Shown here one piece after another: positions 1 through 8,748 of a DNA stretch of 64,000 nucleotides (the stretch's first letter is position 1; each line of letters starts with the position of its first letter). Source of the stretch: Heyndrickxia oleronia. Its GTDB lineage: Bacteria; Bacillota; Bacilli; Bacillales; Bacillaceae_C. The stretch covers positions 4,068,001 to 4,132,000 of the forward strand of contig NZ_CP065424.1 in NCBI RefSeq assembly GCF_017809215.1, given 5' to 3'. The notes below the pieces were generated by a model. That model was not told the origin of the DNA, searched no databases, and worked only from the letters and a program-made list of their open reading frames with translations. Both the position numbers and the translations under genes were made by a program.

Positions 1-5
1 GAGTT

Positions 6-88
6 GAAAAAAAGCCCTTCTCATTCGATAGAGGATAATTCTTATTTAACTAACGCCCCCTTTTGTTTAAGTACGTTTCTTCACAAAA
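6..88. repeat. Modular intergenic repeat, copy A
   Basis: A CCCTTCTC/GATAGAGG hairpin core is followed by TTTAACTAACGCCCCC and then TTTAAGTACGTTTCTTCAC. The second flank recurs near 1800, 2570 and 63450, and the TAACTAACGCC part recurs near 18020. It belongs to the dispersed family described in the findings. Function is unknown; it may end transcription between the small genes. Confidence 0.7.
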
Positions 89-203
89 TGACCTCATTCA
101 TTACAGGAATGTTGTCCCGTTACCAGCATAAAAAAGAAGTTGTTCATAAACAAACAGCGTCAGTCTAGGATGAGAAAAAGACTTATGCCACTAGCTTATC
201 GAA

Positions 204-668
204 CTACTGCATTGAACTATAGGACTCTATATCAAAATCCACATCCTGAATAAATTCGATAACCTCCCCATTAGGACTGTGGACTAGAGCGTTTCTGATA
301 AGTAGAGGAGGATCTCCGAGAGTGAGATTGCCTGCTTCCACATAAGGTTTTGCCCCATGAGCAAGTGCCGTTTGAAACGCTTTGTCGACATCTTCCACAT
401 AAAACGCTAAGTGAAGCATAGCTCCGTAAGCAACTTCCTCTTCCGTCCGTGCTTTCTTCCCTTGTGCTGGAATGACAGCATCGTCATCAAAAACTTCGAG
501 ACATGTTCTGCCGTCGGGAGAGATCAGCATCGAAGCTTCCTTGATTTGAAACGAAGGCAGACTCCAATGATGGCCGCGCTTAAATCCCAATACTTCAATG
601 TAGAATTGGATTGTGGCTGGATAATCTTTTGCTTGAATTGCAATATGAGCAAGGCCCTTATTATTCAA
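204..668 (-). CDS. VOC-fold (glyoxalase/bleomycin-resistance type) protein
   Basis: A 154-residue cytosolic protein with two beta-alpha-beta-beta-beta modules of the vicinal oxygen chelate superfamily. The four expected metal ligands are visible as His8, Glu58, His86 and Glu138, so it is probably a metal-dependent lyase, isomerase, dioxygenase or binding protein; the substrate cannot be read from sequence. It begins with TTG at 668, since an in-frame ATG with a ribosome site is lacking and AGGGG lies about nine bases upstream. It is a single gene, divergent from the Lrp-type regulator at 824, which could control it. Confidence 0.85.
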   Translation of the reverse strand: MNNKGLAHIAIQAKDYPATIQFYIEVLGFKRGHHWSLPSFQIKEASMLISPDGRTCLEVFDDDAVIPAQGKKARTEEEVAYGAMLHLAFYVEDVDKAFQTALAHGAKPYVEAGNLTLGDPPLLIRNALVHSPNGEVIEFIQDVDFDIESYSSMQ

Positions 669-823
669 AAATCATTTCCCCTTTCTGATGAATTCAGTAT
701 AGAATAGTGTAAAGAGAAAATACATACATTAAAAAAGGAACGAATTGCTTTTCACTTTCCAAAAATAACGAAAATCCAATAGATTTTTTCATTTTTGAAA
801 ATATGCATCAGGAGGAATCATAT

Positions 824-1258
824 ATGGAAGATTGGATGGATGAGACTGACTATCACATCATGCGCCTTTTACAACAAAATGCACGTATCTCCATTTCACA
901 AATTAGTAAAGAGGTATCCATGTCCCAGCCCTCGGTAAGGGAACGAATAAAAAGGCTGGAGGAGAAAGGTATCATTGTGGGTTATACGGCAACATATCGT
1001 CATCAGGCACTTGGCCGAGGGACCACGGCATTCTTTCTTATTAAGACAGAGCAATGCCAAGCACTGGTTGATTTTTGCGAACGAACTCCCGCTGTAACTG
1101 ATATGTATCGAATTAGTGGTGAATATAATTACATGATCAAGGTGCAAACTGCATCCATAGAGGATATTGGGCAATTTCAAGATTCTATCATAAAGTTCGG
1201 TCCATCCAAATCCCTTATCAGCTTGAAAAACCTGATTGAGAATCGAATTCTACTATAA
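824..1258 (+). CDS. Lrp/AsnC-family transcriptional regulator
   Basis: A 144-residue regulator. Residues about 8-50 form the AsnC winged helix-turn-helix (DETDYHIMRLLQQNARIS start, recognition helix around QPSVRERIKRL). Residues about 65-140 form the RAM/ligand-binding domain that oligomerises and senses amino acids. An in-frame ATG exists at 803, but GGAGG at 811-815 sits eight bases before ATG 824, which fixes the start there. Divergent from the VOC gene across about 155 bp, an arrangement typical of a local regulator and its target. The effector is unknown. Confidence 0.9.
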   Translation: MEDWMDETDYHIMRLLQQNARISISQISKEVSMSQPSVRERIKRLEEKGIIVGYTATYRHQALGRGTTAFFLIKTEQCQALVDFCERTPAVTDMYRISGEYNYMIKVQTASIEDIGQFQDSIIKFGPSKSLISLKNLIENRILL

Positions 1259-1553
1259 TCTACATTCTCAAAATATGGGGATTCCAATTTTGCTAACCAA
1301 ATGAACTTGGATGATGAAAAAACATAGCTAAGAGAAGGCTCTGTTAACTTACTACTAAATTAAGTAAATGAGTATAAAATACTTTCGAATTATAAATTAT
1401 TTGTTGACCTATAAGCCAAGCAAAAGGAATTAAATCATATGATTTTACTCATAAAAGAGAAGCTCGCTCGGTTATCACGAGCTTTCCAAAGTAAATTACA
1501 AAGCTATATGTTAAGTAATGACCTTAAGCTTTATGAATAGCTTTTCTTTGAAG

Positions 1554-1585
1554 AGTGTCGCCACATTAGTTGCGACACTTTTTGC
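1554..1585 (+). terminator. Rho-independent terminator
   Basis: AGTGTCGC and GCGACACT pair around a 10-base loop, followed by TTTTT. It would end rightward transcripts, possibly a long tail of the Lrp-type gene about 300 bp upstream. Confidence 0.75.
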
Positions 1586-1734
1586 TCACTGGCTCATAAA
1601 CAGGGCTTTGAAGCCATACTTCTAACCCTTTCCAGATATAAAAGATGGGGATTACGGAATTCTATATAAAATTTGCGATCCTAGATGCCAGTAGAAATAT
1701 GTTATTTCATTGATTCTATTTTCTTTCAGCTAAT

Positions 1735-1820
1735 CTGCCCCTTGAGTCGAATAAGAAAAAGCCACCAAATTGGCAGCTTGATCTTCAGCACCCTATAGCT
1801 TAAGTACAGTCCTTCACAAA
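1735..1820. repeat. Modular intergenic repeat, copy B
   Basis: First flank CTTGAGTCGAATAAGAAAAA, core GCCACCAAATTGGCAGC (a hairpin around CCAAATTGG), then second flank TTAAGTACAGTCCTTCAC. The same core recurs at 14215 and 60320. Confidence 0.75.
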
Positions 1821-1850
1821 CTTGAATACATTATCCTAAGAACCTTTCGT

Positions 1851-2426
1851 TTACCAAGGGACGATCTGGAGCTTCGGCCACCTTTTTTTCCATTTGTTAG
1901 CTTTATTTTCGAAAATCTCCTTAGTCACTAGCGATTTATTTGGCCTTACTACCATTGAAAATAAATCATCTAAATGGTAAGGTGCATAAATCTTATGTAG
2001 ACCATTTTTCTCTATTCTTATTCCCAAAGCAGTTGCAGTGGTTGGCCAGCTATCGATTGCTGCTTCAAGAGAGGGGTATGGTTTTATGGGAAAGCCAAAT
2101 TTGCTTTCATACCAAAGATGTACCCTTGCTTGATTTTTAACGTCAAAATCAAATTGATAGTCCCAAAGTTTACTTTCCAGTTTTTGTATTAGTTTCTTTT
2201 CACTATCGGATCCCAGATCATCCTCGTCATAATAAACGATATCGATATCAGAAATGCCATATTCAAGCGGATAACCAGAGATATCATTCCAAATAGTATT
2301 TGTTATACATCCTGCACCAACATAGTATTCAAATGGCAAATTTAAATCTTTTAGGGTTTGTAAAACTTTATTTATTGGTTCACTCTTCGAAATGGTCCTT
2401 ACTAATAAGTCTTCATATATATTCAT
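1851..2426 (-). CDS. Nucleotidyltransferase-like protein (DUF925 / NTP_transf_6)
   Basis: A 191-residue protein of the DUF925 group of putative nucleotidyltransferases. The N-terminal third has a GAGCITNTIWN segment, where the usual G[GS] helix motif lies, followed by YGISDIDIVYYDEDD, supplying the acidic metal-binding pair. The middle has the family's conserved ARVHLWYE and SIDSWPTTATALGIR-like segments. No substrate is established for the family. ATG 2426 is preceded by AGGAG seven bases upstream. It is a single gene between two repeat copies. Confidence 0.85.
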   Translation of the reverse strand: MNIYEDLLVRTISKSEPINKVLQTLKDLNLPFEYYVGAGCITNTIWNDISGYPLEYGISDIDIVYYDEDDLGSDSEKKLIQKLESKLWDYQFDFDVKNQARVHLWYESKFGFPIKPYPSLEAAIDSWPTTATALGIRIEKNGLHKIYAPYHLDDLFSMVVRPNKSLVTKEIFENKANKWKKRWPKLQIVPW

Positions 2427-2502
2427 ATTTATCTCCTAAGTATCCATTCATTTTATATCTCTATTATTCGACAAATAAAAAAACTTTACCTTCTTCCACT
2501 AT

Positions 2503-2588
2503 ACTGACCCTTTAGTCGAATCAGAAAAGCAACTGCTCTTATTGAACAATCGCCCCCGTTACTTTAAAAGTACATTCTTTCACAAAAG
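2503..2588. repeat. Modular intergenic repeat, copy C
   Basis: CCCTTTAGTCGAATCAGAAA flank, a degenerate core, then GCCCCCGTTACTTTAAAAGTACATTCTTTCAC split between 2552 and 2583. Both flanks are present, so this is one of the most complete copies. Confidence 0.75.
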
Positions 2589-2681
2589 TTAGCTCAAATA
2601 GATTTTATTTGAATGCGTGTATATTTTCGATGAATATAATGTTTCTTAACTATCGCAATTGAAAAAAGAACTTCGAATAAG

Positions 2682-2712
2682 AAAAACATAGGGAGATTTT
2701 AGTCTTCCTATG
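2682..2712 (-). terminator. Terminator of the 49-residue gene
   Basis: On the minus strand, CATAGG pairs with CCTATG around a 14-base loop, and TTTTTC follows. It lies 12 bp past the stop codon of the small gene at 2725-2874. Confidence 0.65.
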
Positions 2713-2724
2713 CTTTCATTCACA

Positions 2725-2874
2725 TTATTTATCTGTTTGTTTTTGCTTCTTTTTCAAATACTCCTCACGAATTTTTTCAAGTTGCTGCTTTTTATCAAAT
2801 TTGGCAGGTGTATGTTTTTCATGAAACTTCGTCACAGCTACCTGACCTTTATGATCCAATTGATATTTTCCCAT
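2725..2874 (-). CDS. Small basic hypothetical protein (49 aa)
   Basis: A 49-residue, strongly charged soluble peptide beginning MGKYQLDHKGQVAVTKFHEK and ending in a Lys/Gln-rich helix. ATG 2874 has AGGTGA seven bases upstream, and a terminator follows directly. It resembles short conserved Bacillus proteins of unknown role, a family recollection that could not be checked. It is called on ribosome site, codon pattern and terminator rather than on a recognised domain. Confidence 0.65.
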   Translation of the reverse strand: MGKYQLDHKGQVAVTKFHEKHTPAKFDKKQQLEKIREEYLKKKQKQTDK

Positions 2875-3271
2875 TTTGTTCACCTACTTTTCTAGTCTTT
2901 AAAAAGAATCTATTCAACAAATATAATATCCCTTATTGAAATAAACCTTATTACTTTATTAGTGTACTGCTAACTATACATATATCAATCAGAAAAAACA
3001 TTAAAAACTTAGTAAAATAAAATATTGTTTCTTGCAAAGTCTTTTTACTACTTGTTTGAAAAATCTACACCCTCAATATTTCTCTCCAAAAAACAACCCT
3101 TGTTATTACCTTTCCACTTACATCTATCTAAATCCAACTATTACCTTATTAAACTAACTTGACCCGTTAGTTTAATAAGAATAGCGACGCTTTTTCAACA
3201 ATCGCATCCGATTGTTTCGGTAAAGTCATCCGTTTATTTCATTCAATTACTTTACCTTGAGTTCTAGGTGC

Positions 3272-4201
3272 TTATTCCCCTACCATACCGTCGTGATCAT
3301 TATCATGCATATATGGGTATAACCAGTGATCACTCGTTATTGGCATGCTATAACCTGCTGCTTTTGCTTCTTTAATTGTTACTTGACCATTTCCATCTGT
3401 ATCTACACTAGAAATATCTTCAGTGCCATTCAAAGCATTGGACTTTTTAGAACTTGTTGACTTATTTGAGTTAGTTGATTTACGTTCAGTTAATCCTAGA
3501 GATTTATTTATTTCATCAGGGTTTCCGTTATCAAACTCATCTACAATTTTATTCCCTTTTAAAGTGTAAGTGTACTTGTAATGAGATGGAATCTGCGTTT
3601 CCGTATTAGGATATGTGATTATTGCTTCAAAATTAGTAGCTCCACCAGCTTTACGAATAGCGTCTTCCATATATGCTTGATCACCATGTCGGTTAAGCGT
3701 ACTATCTTGTGGCGTAATATTATAAGCATTTGATACCCCACCAAGAGAATCTGCAATAATATGTCCTTCATCTAAATCTGCTCTTTCGACACCAGGAACT
3801 TTTGCCTCATCAGCGTAGTATCTGCCAGACGATGTTACAGGTTCAGTACGATCATCCTGTAGAACGATTTTGTTAGCAATGACACGGACTACTTGCCCGT
3901 GCTCATTCGTAAAGGACCAATACTCTCGGTCCCCAAAACCAATGTCAACGACGACGTTAGGTTCGCGATGTCCAGACAAATCACCACCATCAACTTCAAT
4001 TAGTTTGTAACCTTTGAACAGTTGATCTTTTGATTGAGTTGATGTTTCCTCAGTCGTAGTTTTTTCTTTTCCACTATTTTTTGTAGTTACTTCTTGTGAA
4101 TCGGCTTTCCCATCAGTATTCGATACATTTTCTACGTTAGTACAACCAACTATAAAGATGGCAGCTAGAAGTAAGATTAAATAGCTTATTTTCTTTTTCA
4201 T
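3272..4201 (-). CDS. Lipoprotein DNA/RNA non-specific nuclease with calcium-binding tail
   Basis: Predicted secreted, membrane-anchored nuclease of 309 residues. The start is ATG 4201 (AAGGAG upstream), giving MKKK, a hydrophobic stretch and a lipobox ending IVGC20. A Thr/Ser-rich linker (about 25-60) leads to a streptococcal/NucA-type non-specific endonuclease domain with catalytic DEGHIIADSLGG (His147) and NITPQDSTLNRHGDQAY, which holds the metal-binding Asn. The C-terminus has an EF-hand-like DTDGNGQVTIKE and an Excalibur-type DNDHDGMVGE, both calcium-binding types. It probably degrades extracellular DNA for nutrients or in competition. DEGH replaces the commoner DRGH. Confidence 0.9.
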   Translation of the reverse strand: MKKKISYLILLLAAIFIVGCTNVENVSNTDGKADSQEVTTKNSGKEKTTTEETSTQSKDQLFKGYKLIEVDGGDLSGHREPNVVVDIGFGDREYWSFTNEHGQVVRVIANKIVLQDDRTEPVTSSGRYYADEAKVPGVERADLDEGHIIADSLGGVSNAYNITPQDSTLNRHGDQAYMEDAIRKAGGATNFEAIITYPNTETQIPSHYKYTYTLKGNKIVDEFDNGNPDEINKSLGLTERKSTNSNKSTSSKKSNALNGTEDISSVDTDGNGQVTIKEAKAAGYSMPITSDHWLYPYMHDNDHDGMVGE

Positions 4202-4512
4202 TTTAGGACTCCTTATCATTTTTTTACTAAACATTCTAGAGATCTTTGAATAAAACATAGATTAACATTGTTAACCTATTTAAAATAGTATATTACAATA
4301 TTAATTTTATTACAGTAGATACTTAGTTCGAAATATGTAGTGTTAAATTCCAATAAAGATTAGTAGAGTCCATTACATTATACTTTTCAAATATAAAATT
4401 TAGCTATAATTGCTTATGGCGGAATCACTGCTTTTTACAATCTTACCTATAGTATTTTATCAATAATCAGTTTTAAAAAAGATGTTATTTAGTAATATTG
4501 GTCCTAGTACTG

Positions 4513-4550
4513 AAAAAGGCACAATTCCCATTCACGAATTGCGCCTTTTT
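4513..4550. terminator. Bidirectional terminator-like hairpin
   Basis: AAAAAGGC-A-CAATT pairs with AATTG-C-GCCTTTTT, giving a 13-bp stem with A-run and T-run edges that can act in both directions. Confidence 0.6.
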
Positions 4551-4581
4551 GTTTTTTATAAAGAACTCAGGAACAAAAAAT

Positions 4582-4618
4582 TATTCTTCAACAAACCTGC
4601 CCCGTTTGTTGAAGAATA
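4582..4618. repeat. Perfect palindrome built from the repeat flank
   Basis: TATTCTTCAACAAAC and its exact reverse complement flank a CTGCCCC loop. Loop plus right arm reads CTGCCCCGTTTGTTGAAGAATA, split here at 4597 and 4604, resembling the first flank of the modular repeats. Confidence 0.7.
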
Positions 4619-4715
4619 GATACGGTCTGTTGCTTATGAATTTCCACAAAAATAAGCGTTCATTCTTAAAAAAAGAGTGTTAACCCTTCTTGGATTAATG
4701 CTAGCTGTTAGTTTA

Positions 4716-5192
4716 TTACAGCGCTAGAATAAATAATACCATCGCTGCAAAACTTGCTAATGTTCGAATGTGGTTCCATATCGTCCATTTTGACAGATAA
4801 TCTTTCCATAAAGTTAAACTTTCTCCCTCCTTAGTATCAACACGAGCTAATGCATCATTTAGAGGAACATTGCGTACAACCGTGACTAGAAAACTACCAA
4901 CAAAATATAGCAAACTTCCAGCAAACAAAGGAATGGCATTTGCACTTTCCCAATTAAAAATAGAATGGGTTATAAGTAGTATAGTAACTAAAGCTGTTCC
5001 CAAAAATACAGTTAAAAAAGATCGGTTTAGTACCACTATATTAATGGACTGCATCGCAGCAATTCCCTGCTCATCCGGTAGCCGAGCAAGTGCTTTCATA
5101 ACAAATGAAGAAAATGCGAAGAACACTCCAGCAACCAAGCCTGAGCCCATAGCTCCAAATAAGATTACACATGGAATTAATTGGTTAATCAA
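4716..5192 (-). CDS. DUF1772 membrane protein (anthrone-oxygenase-like family)
   Basis: A 158-residue integral membrane protein with four predicted helices: about 5-35, 52-75, 84-108 and 137-157. The N-terminal GSGLVAGVFFAFSSFVM and the following MQSINIVVLNRSFL match the DUF1772 pattern. Its role in bacteria is undefined. The start is TTG 5192, since the upstream ATG frame stops after five codons; the ribosome site is weak. It stands alone. Confidence 0.8.
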   Translation of the reverse strand: MINQLIPCVILFGAMGSGLVAGVFFAFSSFVMKALARLPDEQGIAAMQSINIVVLNRSFLTVFLGTALVTILLITHSIFNWESANAIPLFAGSLLYFVGSFLVTVVRNVPLNDALARVDTKEGESLTLWKDYLSKWTIWNHIRTLASFAAMVLFILAL

Positions 5193-5416
5193 ATCTCATC
5201 ATCCCACACATTATAAATCATCTACTTATTTTAAATACTTTTATAATTCGGTAGAAAATGGTAAGGTTCCTTCTTTAACTCCCTCAATAACTAATAACTA
5301 TTCCGATATTATCCTGAATATCCAGTTTTGTTTGGAGTTTGATTGGTCTCTTACTCGTATCGTACTGAGGAGCTCTTATTTTTTTAAACCTGATATTTAA
5401 TGATCTACAGGAATGC
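5193..5416. other. Upstream region, no gene seen
   Basis: AT-rich DNA between the DUF1772 gene and repeat copy D. Open frames here lack ribosome sites and were not called. Confidence 0.4.
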
Positions 5417-5520
5417 TAAACTGCTCCTTTAGTCGAATAAGAAAAAAAGCCTCTTCTTACTGGAGAGGGGCTTAATCTTGTTATACTAATCCCCCATAAT
5501 TTAAGGAAATCCTTCAGAAA
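5417..5520. repeat. Modular intergenic repeat, copy D
   Basis: CTGCTCCTTTAGTCGAATAA flank, a GCCTCTTC/GAGAGGGGC hairpin core, then a diverged second flank TTTAAGGAAATCCTTCAG. The core belongs to the same type as copy A and the one at 44034. Confidence 0.7.
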
Positions 5521-5614
5521 ATATTCTGGAGGGAGTTGCTTACTTCCTAATGATAAAAAATAAGTCCTCTCTGTTTATGTGCAGAAGGACTTTGAATATG
5601 GATTATCATTGATT

Positions 5615-6625
5615 CTATTTTTGTATTAATTCATCGCGATCAGATGCCATTGGAGGTTGTTCCATCCAGCTATTTTTTATCATGAGATTCGCTCCATCCT
5701 CAGAATACAATTGAACCTCTAACGATAGCCTGTTATACATTGAAGTAATATCCCCTCTGGGACTTTGACTGACAGCTGTACCGTAATATCCAATACTCAT
5801 GGAAATCAAACCAGATATGATGAACATCATAAGTTTATCGGAAAATGTTTGAGTGGTACTGTTTGTTATTTCTGCCTCCCACCCCATCGGTGCAGGGAGT
5901 TTACTCTCCTCTAACTTCCCTCTAAATAATTTAATGTGCTTATTCCCAATTTCTATCCCCTTTAAAAAGAATTGTTTTATTTCCTTATCCTTTGCAACCT
6001 GGCTAAATCCAAGAAGTGTAGCTACTCCAAGAGCATTTCTTTGCAGATTCGCAAATAAATTATCAACTTCTGAAGCAACTAAGGGTCTTTTTTCTCCAAA
6101 AACATCTAACATAAACCATTGTTTTTTCACAAATTCAACCTTCTCCAAATTGGGTAAGTTAGGTGATCTATGAAACAATCCTTTGGATAATAATAAGTCC
6201 GTTGAACGTTTATATAATTCCATTGTTTCCGTAAGACAATTCATGTAATAAGTTCTTATGTCATTTCTTACAGATGCTGCAACAGAAGCTCCATATAAAG
6301 TAAGACCGACTTTCGACATCTGGTTTATAAAATTAAGCACAAAACTGTCAGAATATAATCTTGGAGCAGTTAAATTTACATCCTCTTCAATTCTAAAACC
6401 ATGAGGAACTACATTTTTTTCCTCTGTTAATATAGCTGTAATTATTTTAATGTGTGATTGAGATAACTCTAGTGCATATTTAATGATAGGTTTAATTTCA
6501 TTGTCCTCCACTTTTTCTAAGAAATATGTGAGGAAACATATGCTTGAACTATCATTTAAGAATTGTACCCAAAGTTGATTGATCTCACCTGCAGTTAACC
6601 TTATCTGGATTTCTTTTTCCTCCAT
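5615..6625 (-). CDS. DUF3231 family protein (two-repeat, coat-associated type)
   Basis: A 336-residue protein of the DUF3231 family, common in spore formers. It is internally duplicated: residues 10-160 and 175-330 each contain a ferritin-like helical bundle with LW.QF or NLFANLQ starts, HIKII / HIKLF, and a YG.(A/T)AV(A/S).S.R.DI segment. The family is generally linked to sporulation or the spore coat, but no enzymatic role is known. ATG 6625 has GGAGG upstream. It forms a single-gene unit. Confidence 0.85.
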   Translation of the reverse strand: MEEKEIQIRLTAGEINQLWVQFLNDSSSICFLTYFLEKVEDNEIKPIIKYALELSQSHIKIITAILTEEKNVVPHGFRIEEDVNLTAPRLYSDSFVLNFINQMSKVGLTLYGASVAASVRNDIRTYYMNCLTETMELYKRSTDLLLSKGLFHRSPNLPNLEKVEFVKKQWFMLDVFGEKRPLVASEVDNLFANLQRNALGVATLLGFSQVAKDKEIKQFFLKGIEIGNKHIKLFRGKLEESKLPAPMGWEAEITNSTTQTFSDKLMMFIISGLISMSIGYYGTAVSQSPRGDITSMYNRLSLEVQLYSEDGANLMIKNSWMEQPPMASDRDELIQK

Positions 6626-6805
6626 AAGCTACCTCCATCTTAGAAATACTATTAATATCATCCCCATAAAATACCTTAAATATGTATTGGTTTGTTAGGC
6701 TCTAAAATAGGAGCCTAGCAATTGCGATGGTTCATACTAAATTGTATTTTCTTATTCCACTAAACGGACCCGATTGTTGAACACAAGTTAAACATCACTC
6801 TTCCA

Positions 6806-7045
6806 CCAGCCTGCATCGTTGGTTCAATAATGAATCTTATTGGTCCTAAATTATTGAATAGTAATAACATTACAATAACTTTGGGTGTTTTTTCACCATG
6901 TATCCAGATAAAACTCTTCGTCATTAATATTAGCTCTGTATGACGTCTTCGGTAATATATGTATGGCTATAAAAAAAAGCATATTAACATTTTTCGTATT
7001 CTATAATTTACCAAATCCGTTAATGGGAACTATTCGATTATAGCT
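6806..7045 (-). pseudogene. Remnant duplicate of the C39-like peptidase gene
   Basis: The stretch closely matches 11610-11850, the 3' end and downstream DNA of the intact gene at 11733-12347. On the minus strand it still reads FGKL-stop-NTKNVNMLF, where the intact gene reads FGKLWNVKNVNMLF, and it has a longer A/T run shifting the frame. About 600 bp corresponding to most of the coding region is missing before the match resumes at 7065. It is a decayed, internally deleted copy. Confidence 0.8.
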
Positions 7046-7064
7046 ATTAGACTCATCTATCCAT

Positions 7065-7292
7065 TAAATGACCCGATTGCGGAATAAAAAAAATCCTGTA
7101 TATGATACAGGACTTTTAATCAAATTTTATTACAGATTATCAACCTTTTTTATCATTTTTCAAACTTTATTTTAAATGATCAATCTGTTTAGTGATAATA
7201 AAGTTATTGAATTTTGTTTTAAAGTATACTAGCCGGCTAAAAATTAGTTTCAGTAAAGCTCCTTAAAGTTGTTTAATTTTTCTTCAACTAAA
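7065..7292. repeat. Long intergenic repeat, copy R1
   Basis: It starts with a TCCTGTATATGATACAGGA hairpin followed by an AT-rich segment nearly identical to 12489-12605. Its right half (7187-7292, with CTCCTTAAAGTTGTTTAAT) matches 57528-57640. Confidence 0.75.
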
Positions 7293-7327
7293 GGCGCTCT
7301 TTGATTGAATATGAAATCGCATTTCTT

Positions 7328-8401
7328 TCATTTAATCTTTCTCAATTGGTTTATTACTTTCATTAACATAAATTTGACACCTTTTCTTTCATAAGAAAAG
7401 TCATTAAAAGTACCAATAAAATAAGCATCCATCTTAGGGTGATAAAATAAATAGGCTCCTGTTGCACCTGCATGTCCCCAGACATTAAATAGTTTCGGCA
7501 TGAGTAGTGGAACTGTTTTAAACTGCATAATTCCATAACCATATTCAATTCCTACACCATACTTTGCTTTATCATTCATCATTTTCTCAAGCGTTTCCTT
7601 TTTCACTAATTGATAGGTTGTTAAAGCCTTCATGAACTTCAACATATCTTCTCCAGTAGATACTACTCCACCGCCGGCATAATCGAGTCCTGCATATCCT
7701 TTGTGATTAGTTAAGTTGTTATTATTAATATAAAAGTCTGCTAAATATTGGGTATCTTCATCTAATGGATGAGAATAGTGTAGTACAGATGAATTCATCA
7801 TACCGAGGGGCTGATAAATATATTGATTCATAGCGACATGAAAGGGTATCCCTGTTATTTTTTCTATGATTAATCCTAATAGATGATAGTTTGTATCGGT
7901 ATAGTTAAAACCTTTACCTGGAGGAAAATGAGGTGTTTGATGTGTTTTTGCCCAAATAATTGTCTCTTGTGGGCTCATAGTAAAATTTGGATCATTCAGA
8001 AGTTTTTCTAGTAATGGACGGAAATTATCATATAAACCTGATGTTTGATTGAGTAGATGTTTAATTTTAATCTCATTCGTATAATCCTTGCCTTTATATA
8101 CATGAAGTTGTTTGACTAATTCTTGATCTAAATATTTTGTAATACGGTCTTCGAATGATAATTGACCGTTTTCATATAGCATACTTATCAAAACGGAAGT
8201 AAATATTTTTCCTACGCTTGCCATGTATGCTGGCTGATTTACATTCATTTCCCCTTCTGCGATATTTAAATAGATACCTTTCTTTTCTGAATGTACAAGT
8301 AAAAATGCACTTTTTAAGTTTTTGTCTTTTTGTACTTGTTTTATGAATGATTTTTCAATAGAACTGATGACTTTTTCAGTTTGTTTTGTTTGCACGGACA
8401 T
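7328..8401 (-). CDS. Serine hydrolase of the beta-lactamase / penicillin-binding fold
   Basis: A 357-residue class C beta-lactamase-family protein. It has the S62-V-G-K65 nucleophile motif, Y167-T-D169 in place of the usual Y-x-N, and H310-A-G312 as the third box. There is no signal peptide, so it is probably cytosolic: an esterase, amidase or D-aminopeptidase rather than a secreted beta-lactamase. The substrate is unknown. ATG 8401 lies too close to its GGGGGG; a GTG two codons later is better spaced and could be the true start. It stands alone next to repeat R1. Confidence 0.85.
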   Translation of the reverse strand: MSVQTKQTEKVISSIEKSFIKQVQKDKNLKSAFLLVHSEKKGIYLNIAEGEMNVNQPAYMASVGKIFTSVLISMLYENGQLSFEDRITKYLDQELVKQLHVYKGKDYTNEIKIKHLLNQTSGLYDNFRPLLEKLLNDPNFTMSPQETIIWAKTHQTPHFPPGKGFNYTDTNYHLLGLIIEKITGIPFHVAMNQYIYQPLGMMNSSVLHYSHPLDEDTQYLADFYINNNNLTNHKGYAGLDYAGGGVVSTGEDMLKFMKALTTYQLVKKETLEKMMNDKAKYGVGIEYGYGIMQFKTVPLLMPKLFNVWGHAGATGAYLFYHPKMDAYFIGTFNDFSYERKGVKFMLMKVINQLRKIK

Positions 8402-8748
8402 CCCCCCATTATTTGATACTAATTCTATTCCTTCCTCCCGTTACTTATGTAAAAAATTCACAATATCCGAATCAACTTTAACAAGTAGAACCAAGTTCTA
8501 TTACTTGATAATCTTATGCACTAGCTACATGATGATGTTTGGCAATATCAATTTCCAATTATCAAGGTTTTAGAAGTCATTTGAGCTATTTTATGATTTT
8601 GGTTATAATTCTTTGTATGACCTCCGAATAATGTTTTGTCCTTTTTAGCTGGCCAGCTCTGGGCATATCATTTTTTCAAGAGGCCATTCTTCATACAAAT
8701 CCCACTTTCATTTGATAACTTGATTATCCCTATTCTAGTATTCAATTA
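8402..8748. other. Intergenic stretch, possible decayed coding sequence
   Basis: No intact gene. On the minus strand around 8640-8715 a short frame reads KWDLYEEWPLEKMICPELAS and then stops. It looks protein-like but has no start or recognisable family, so it may be a gene remnant. Confidence 0.3.

Larger units (their letters stand above)
1259..1850. other. Intergenic stretch with terminator and repeat
   Basis: No convincing gene. It holds a small hairpin around 1466-1487 (AAGCTCG/CGAGCTT), the strong terminator at 1554-1585, and repeat copy B at 1735-1820. A 33-codon ATG ORF from about 1440 lacks a ribosome site and was not called. Confidence 0.5.
4202..4715. other. Intergenic stretch with two palindromes
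   Basis: AT-rich upstream DNA of the nuclease gene, then a bidirectional hairpin at 4513-4550, a perfect 15-bp palindrome at 4582-4618, and a partial core related to the AAAAAGCATTAATCCTTCTT hairpin near 4665-4700. No gene was seen. Confidence 0.5.

Noticed and set aside
1440..1540. 33-codon plus-strand ORF
   Set aside because: No ribosome site, no recognisable pattern, and it overlaps a hairpin.
2710..2895. 61-codon hydrophobic plus-strand ORF
   Set aside because: It is the antisense shadow of the small basic protein gene at 2725-2874, which has the ribosome site and terminator.
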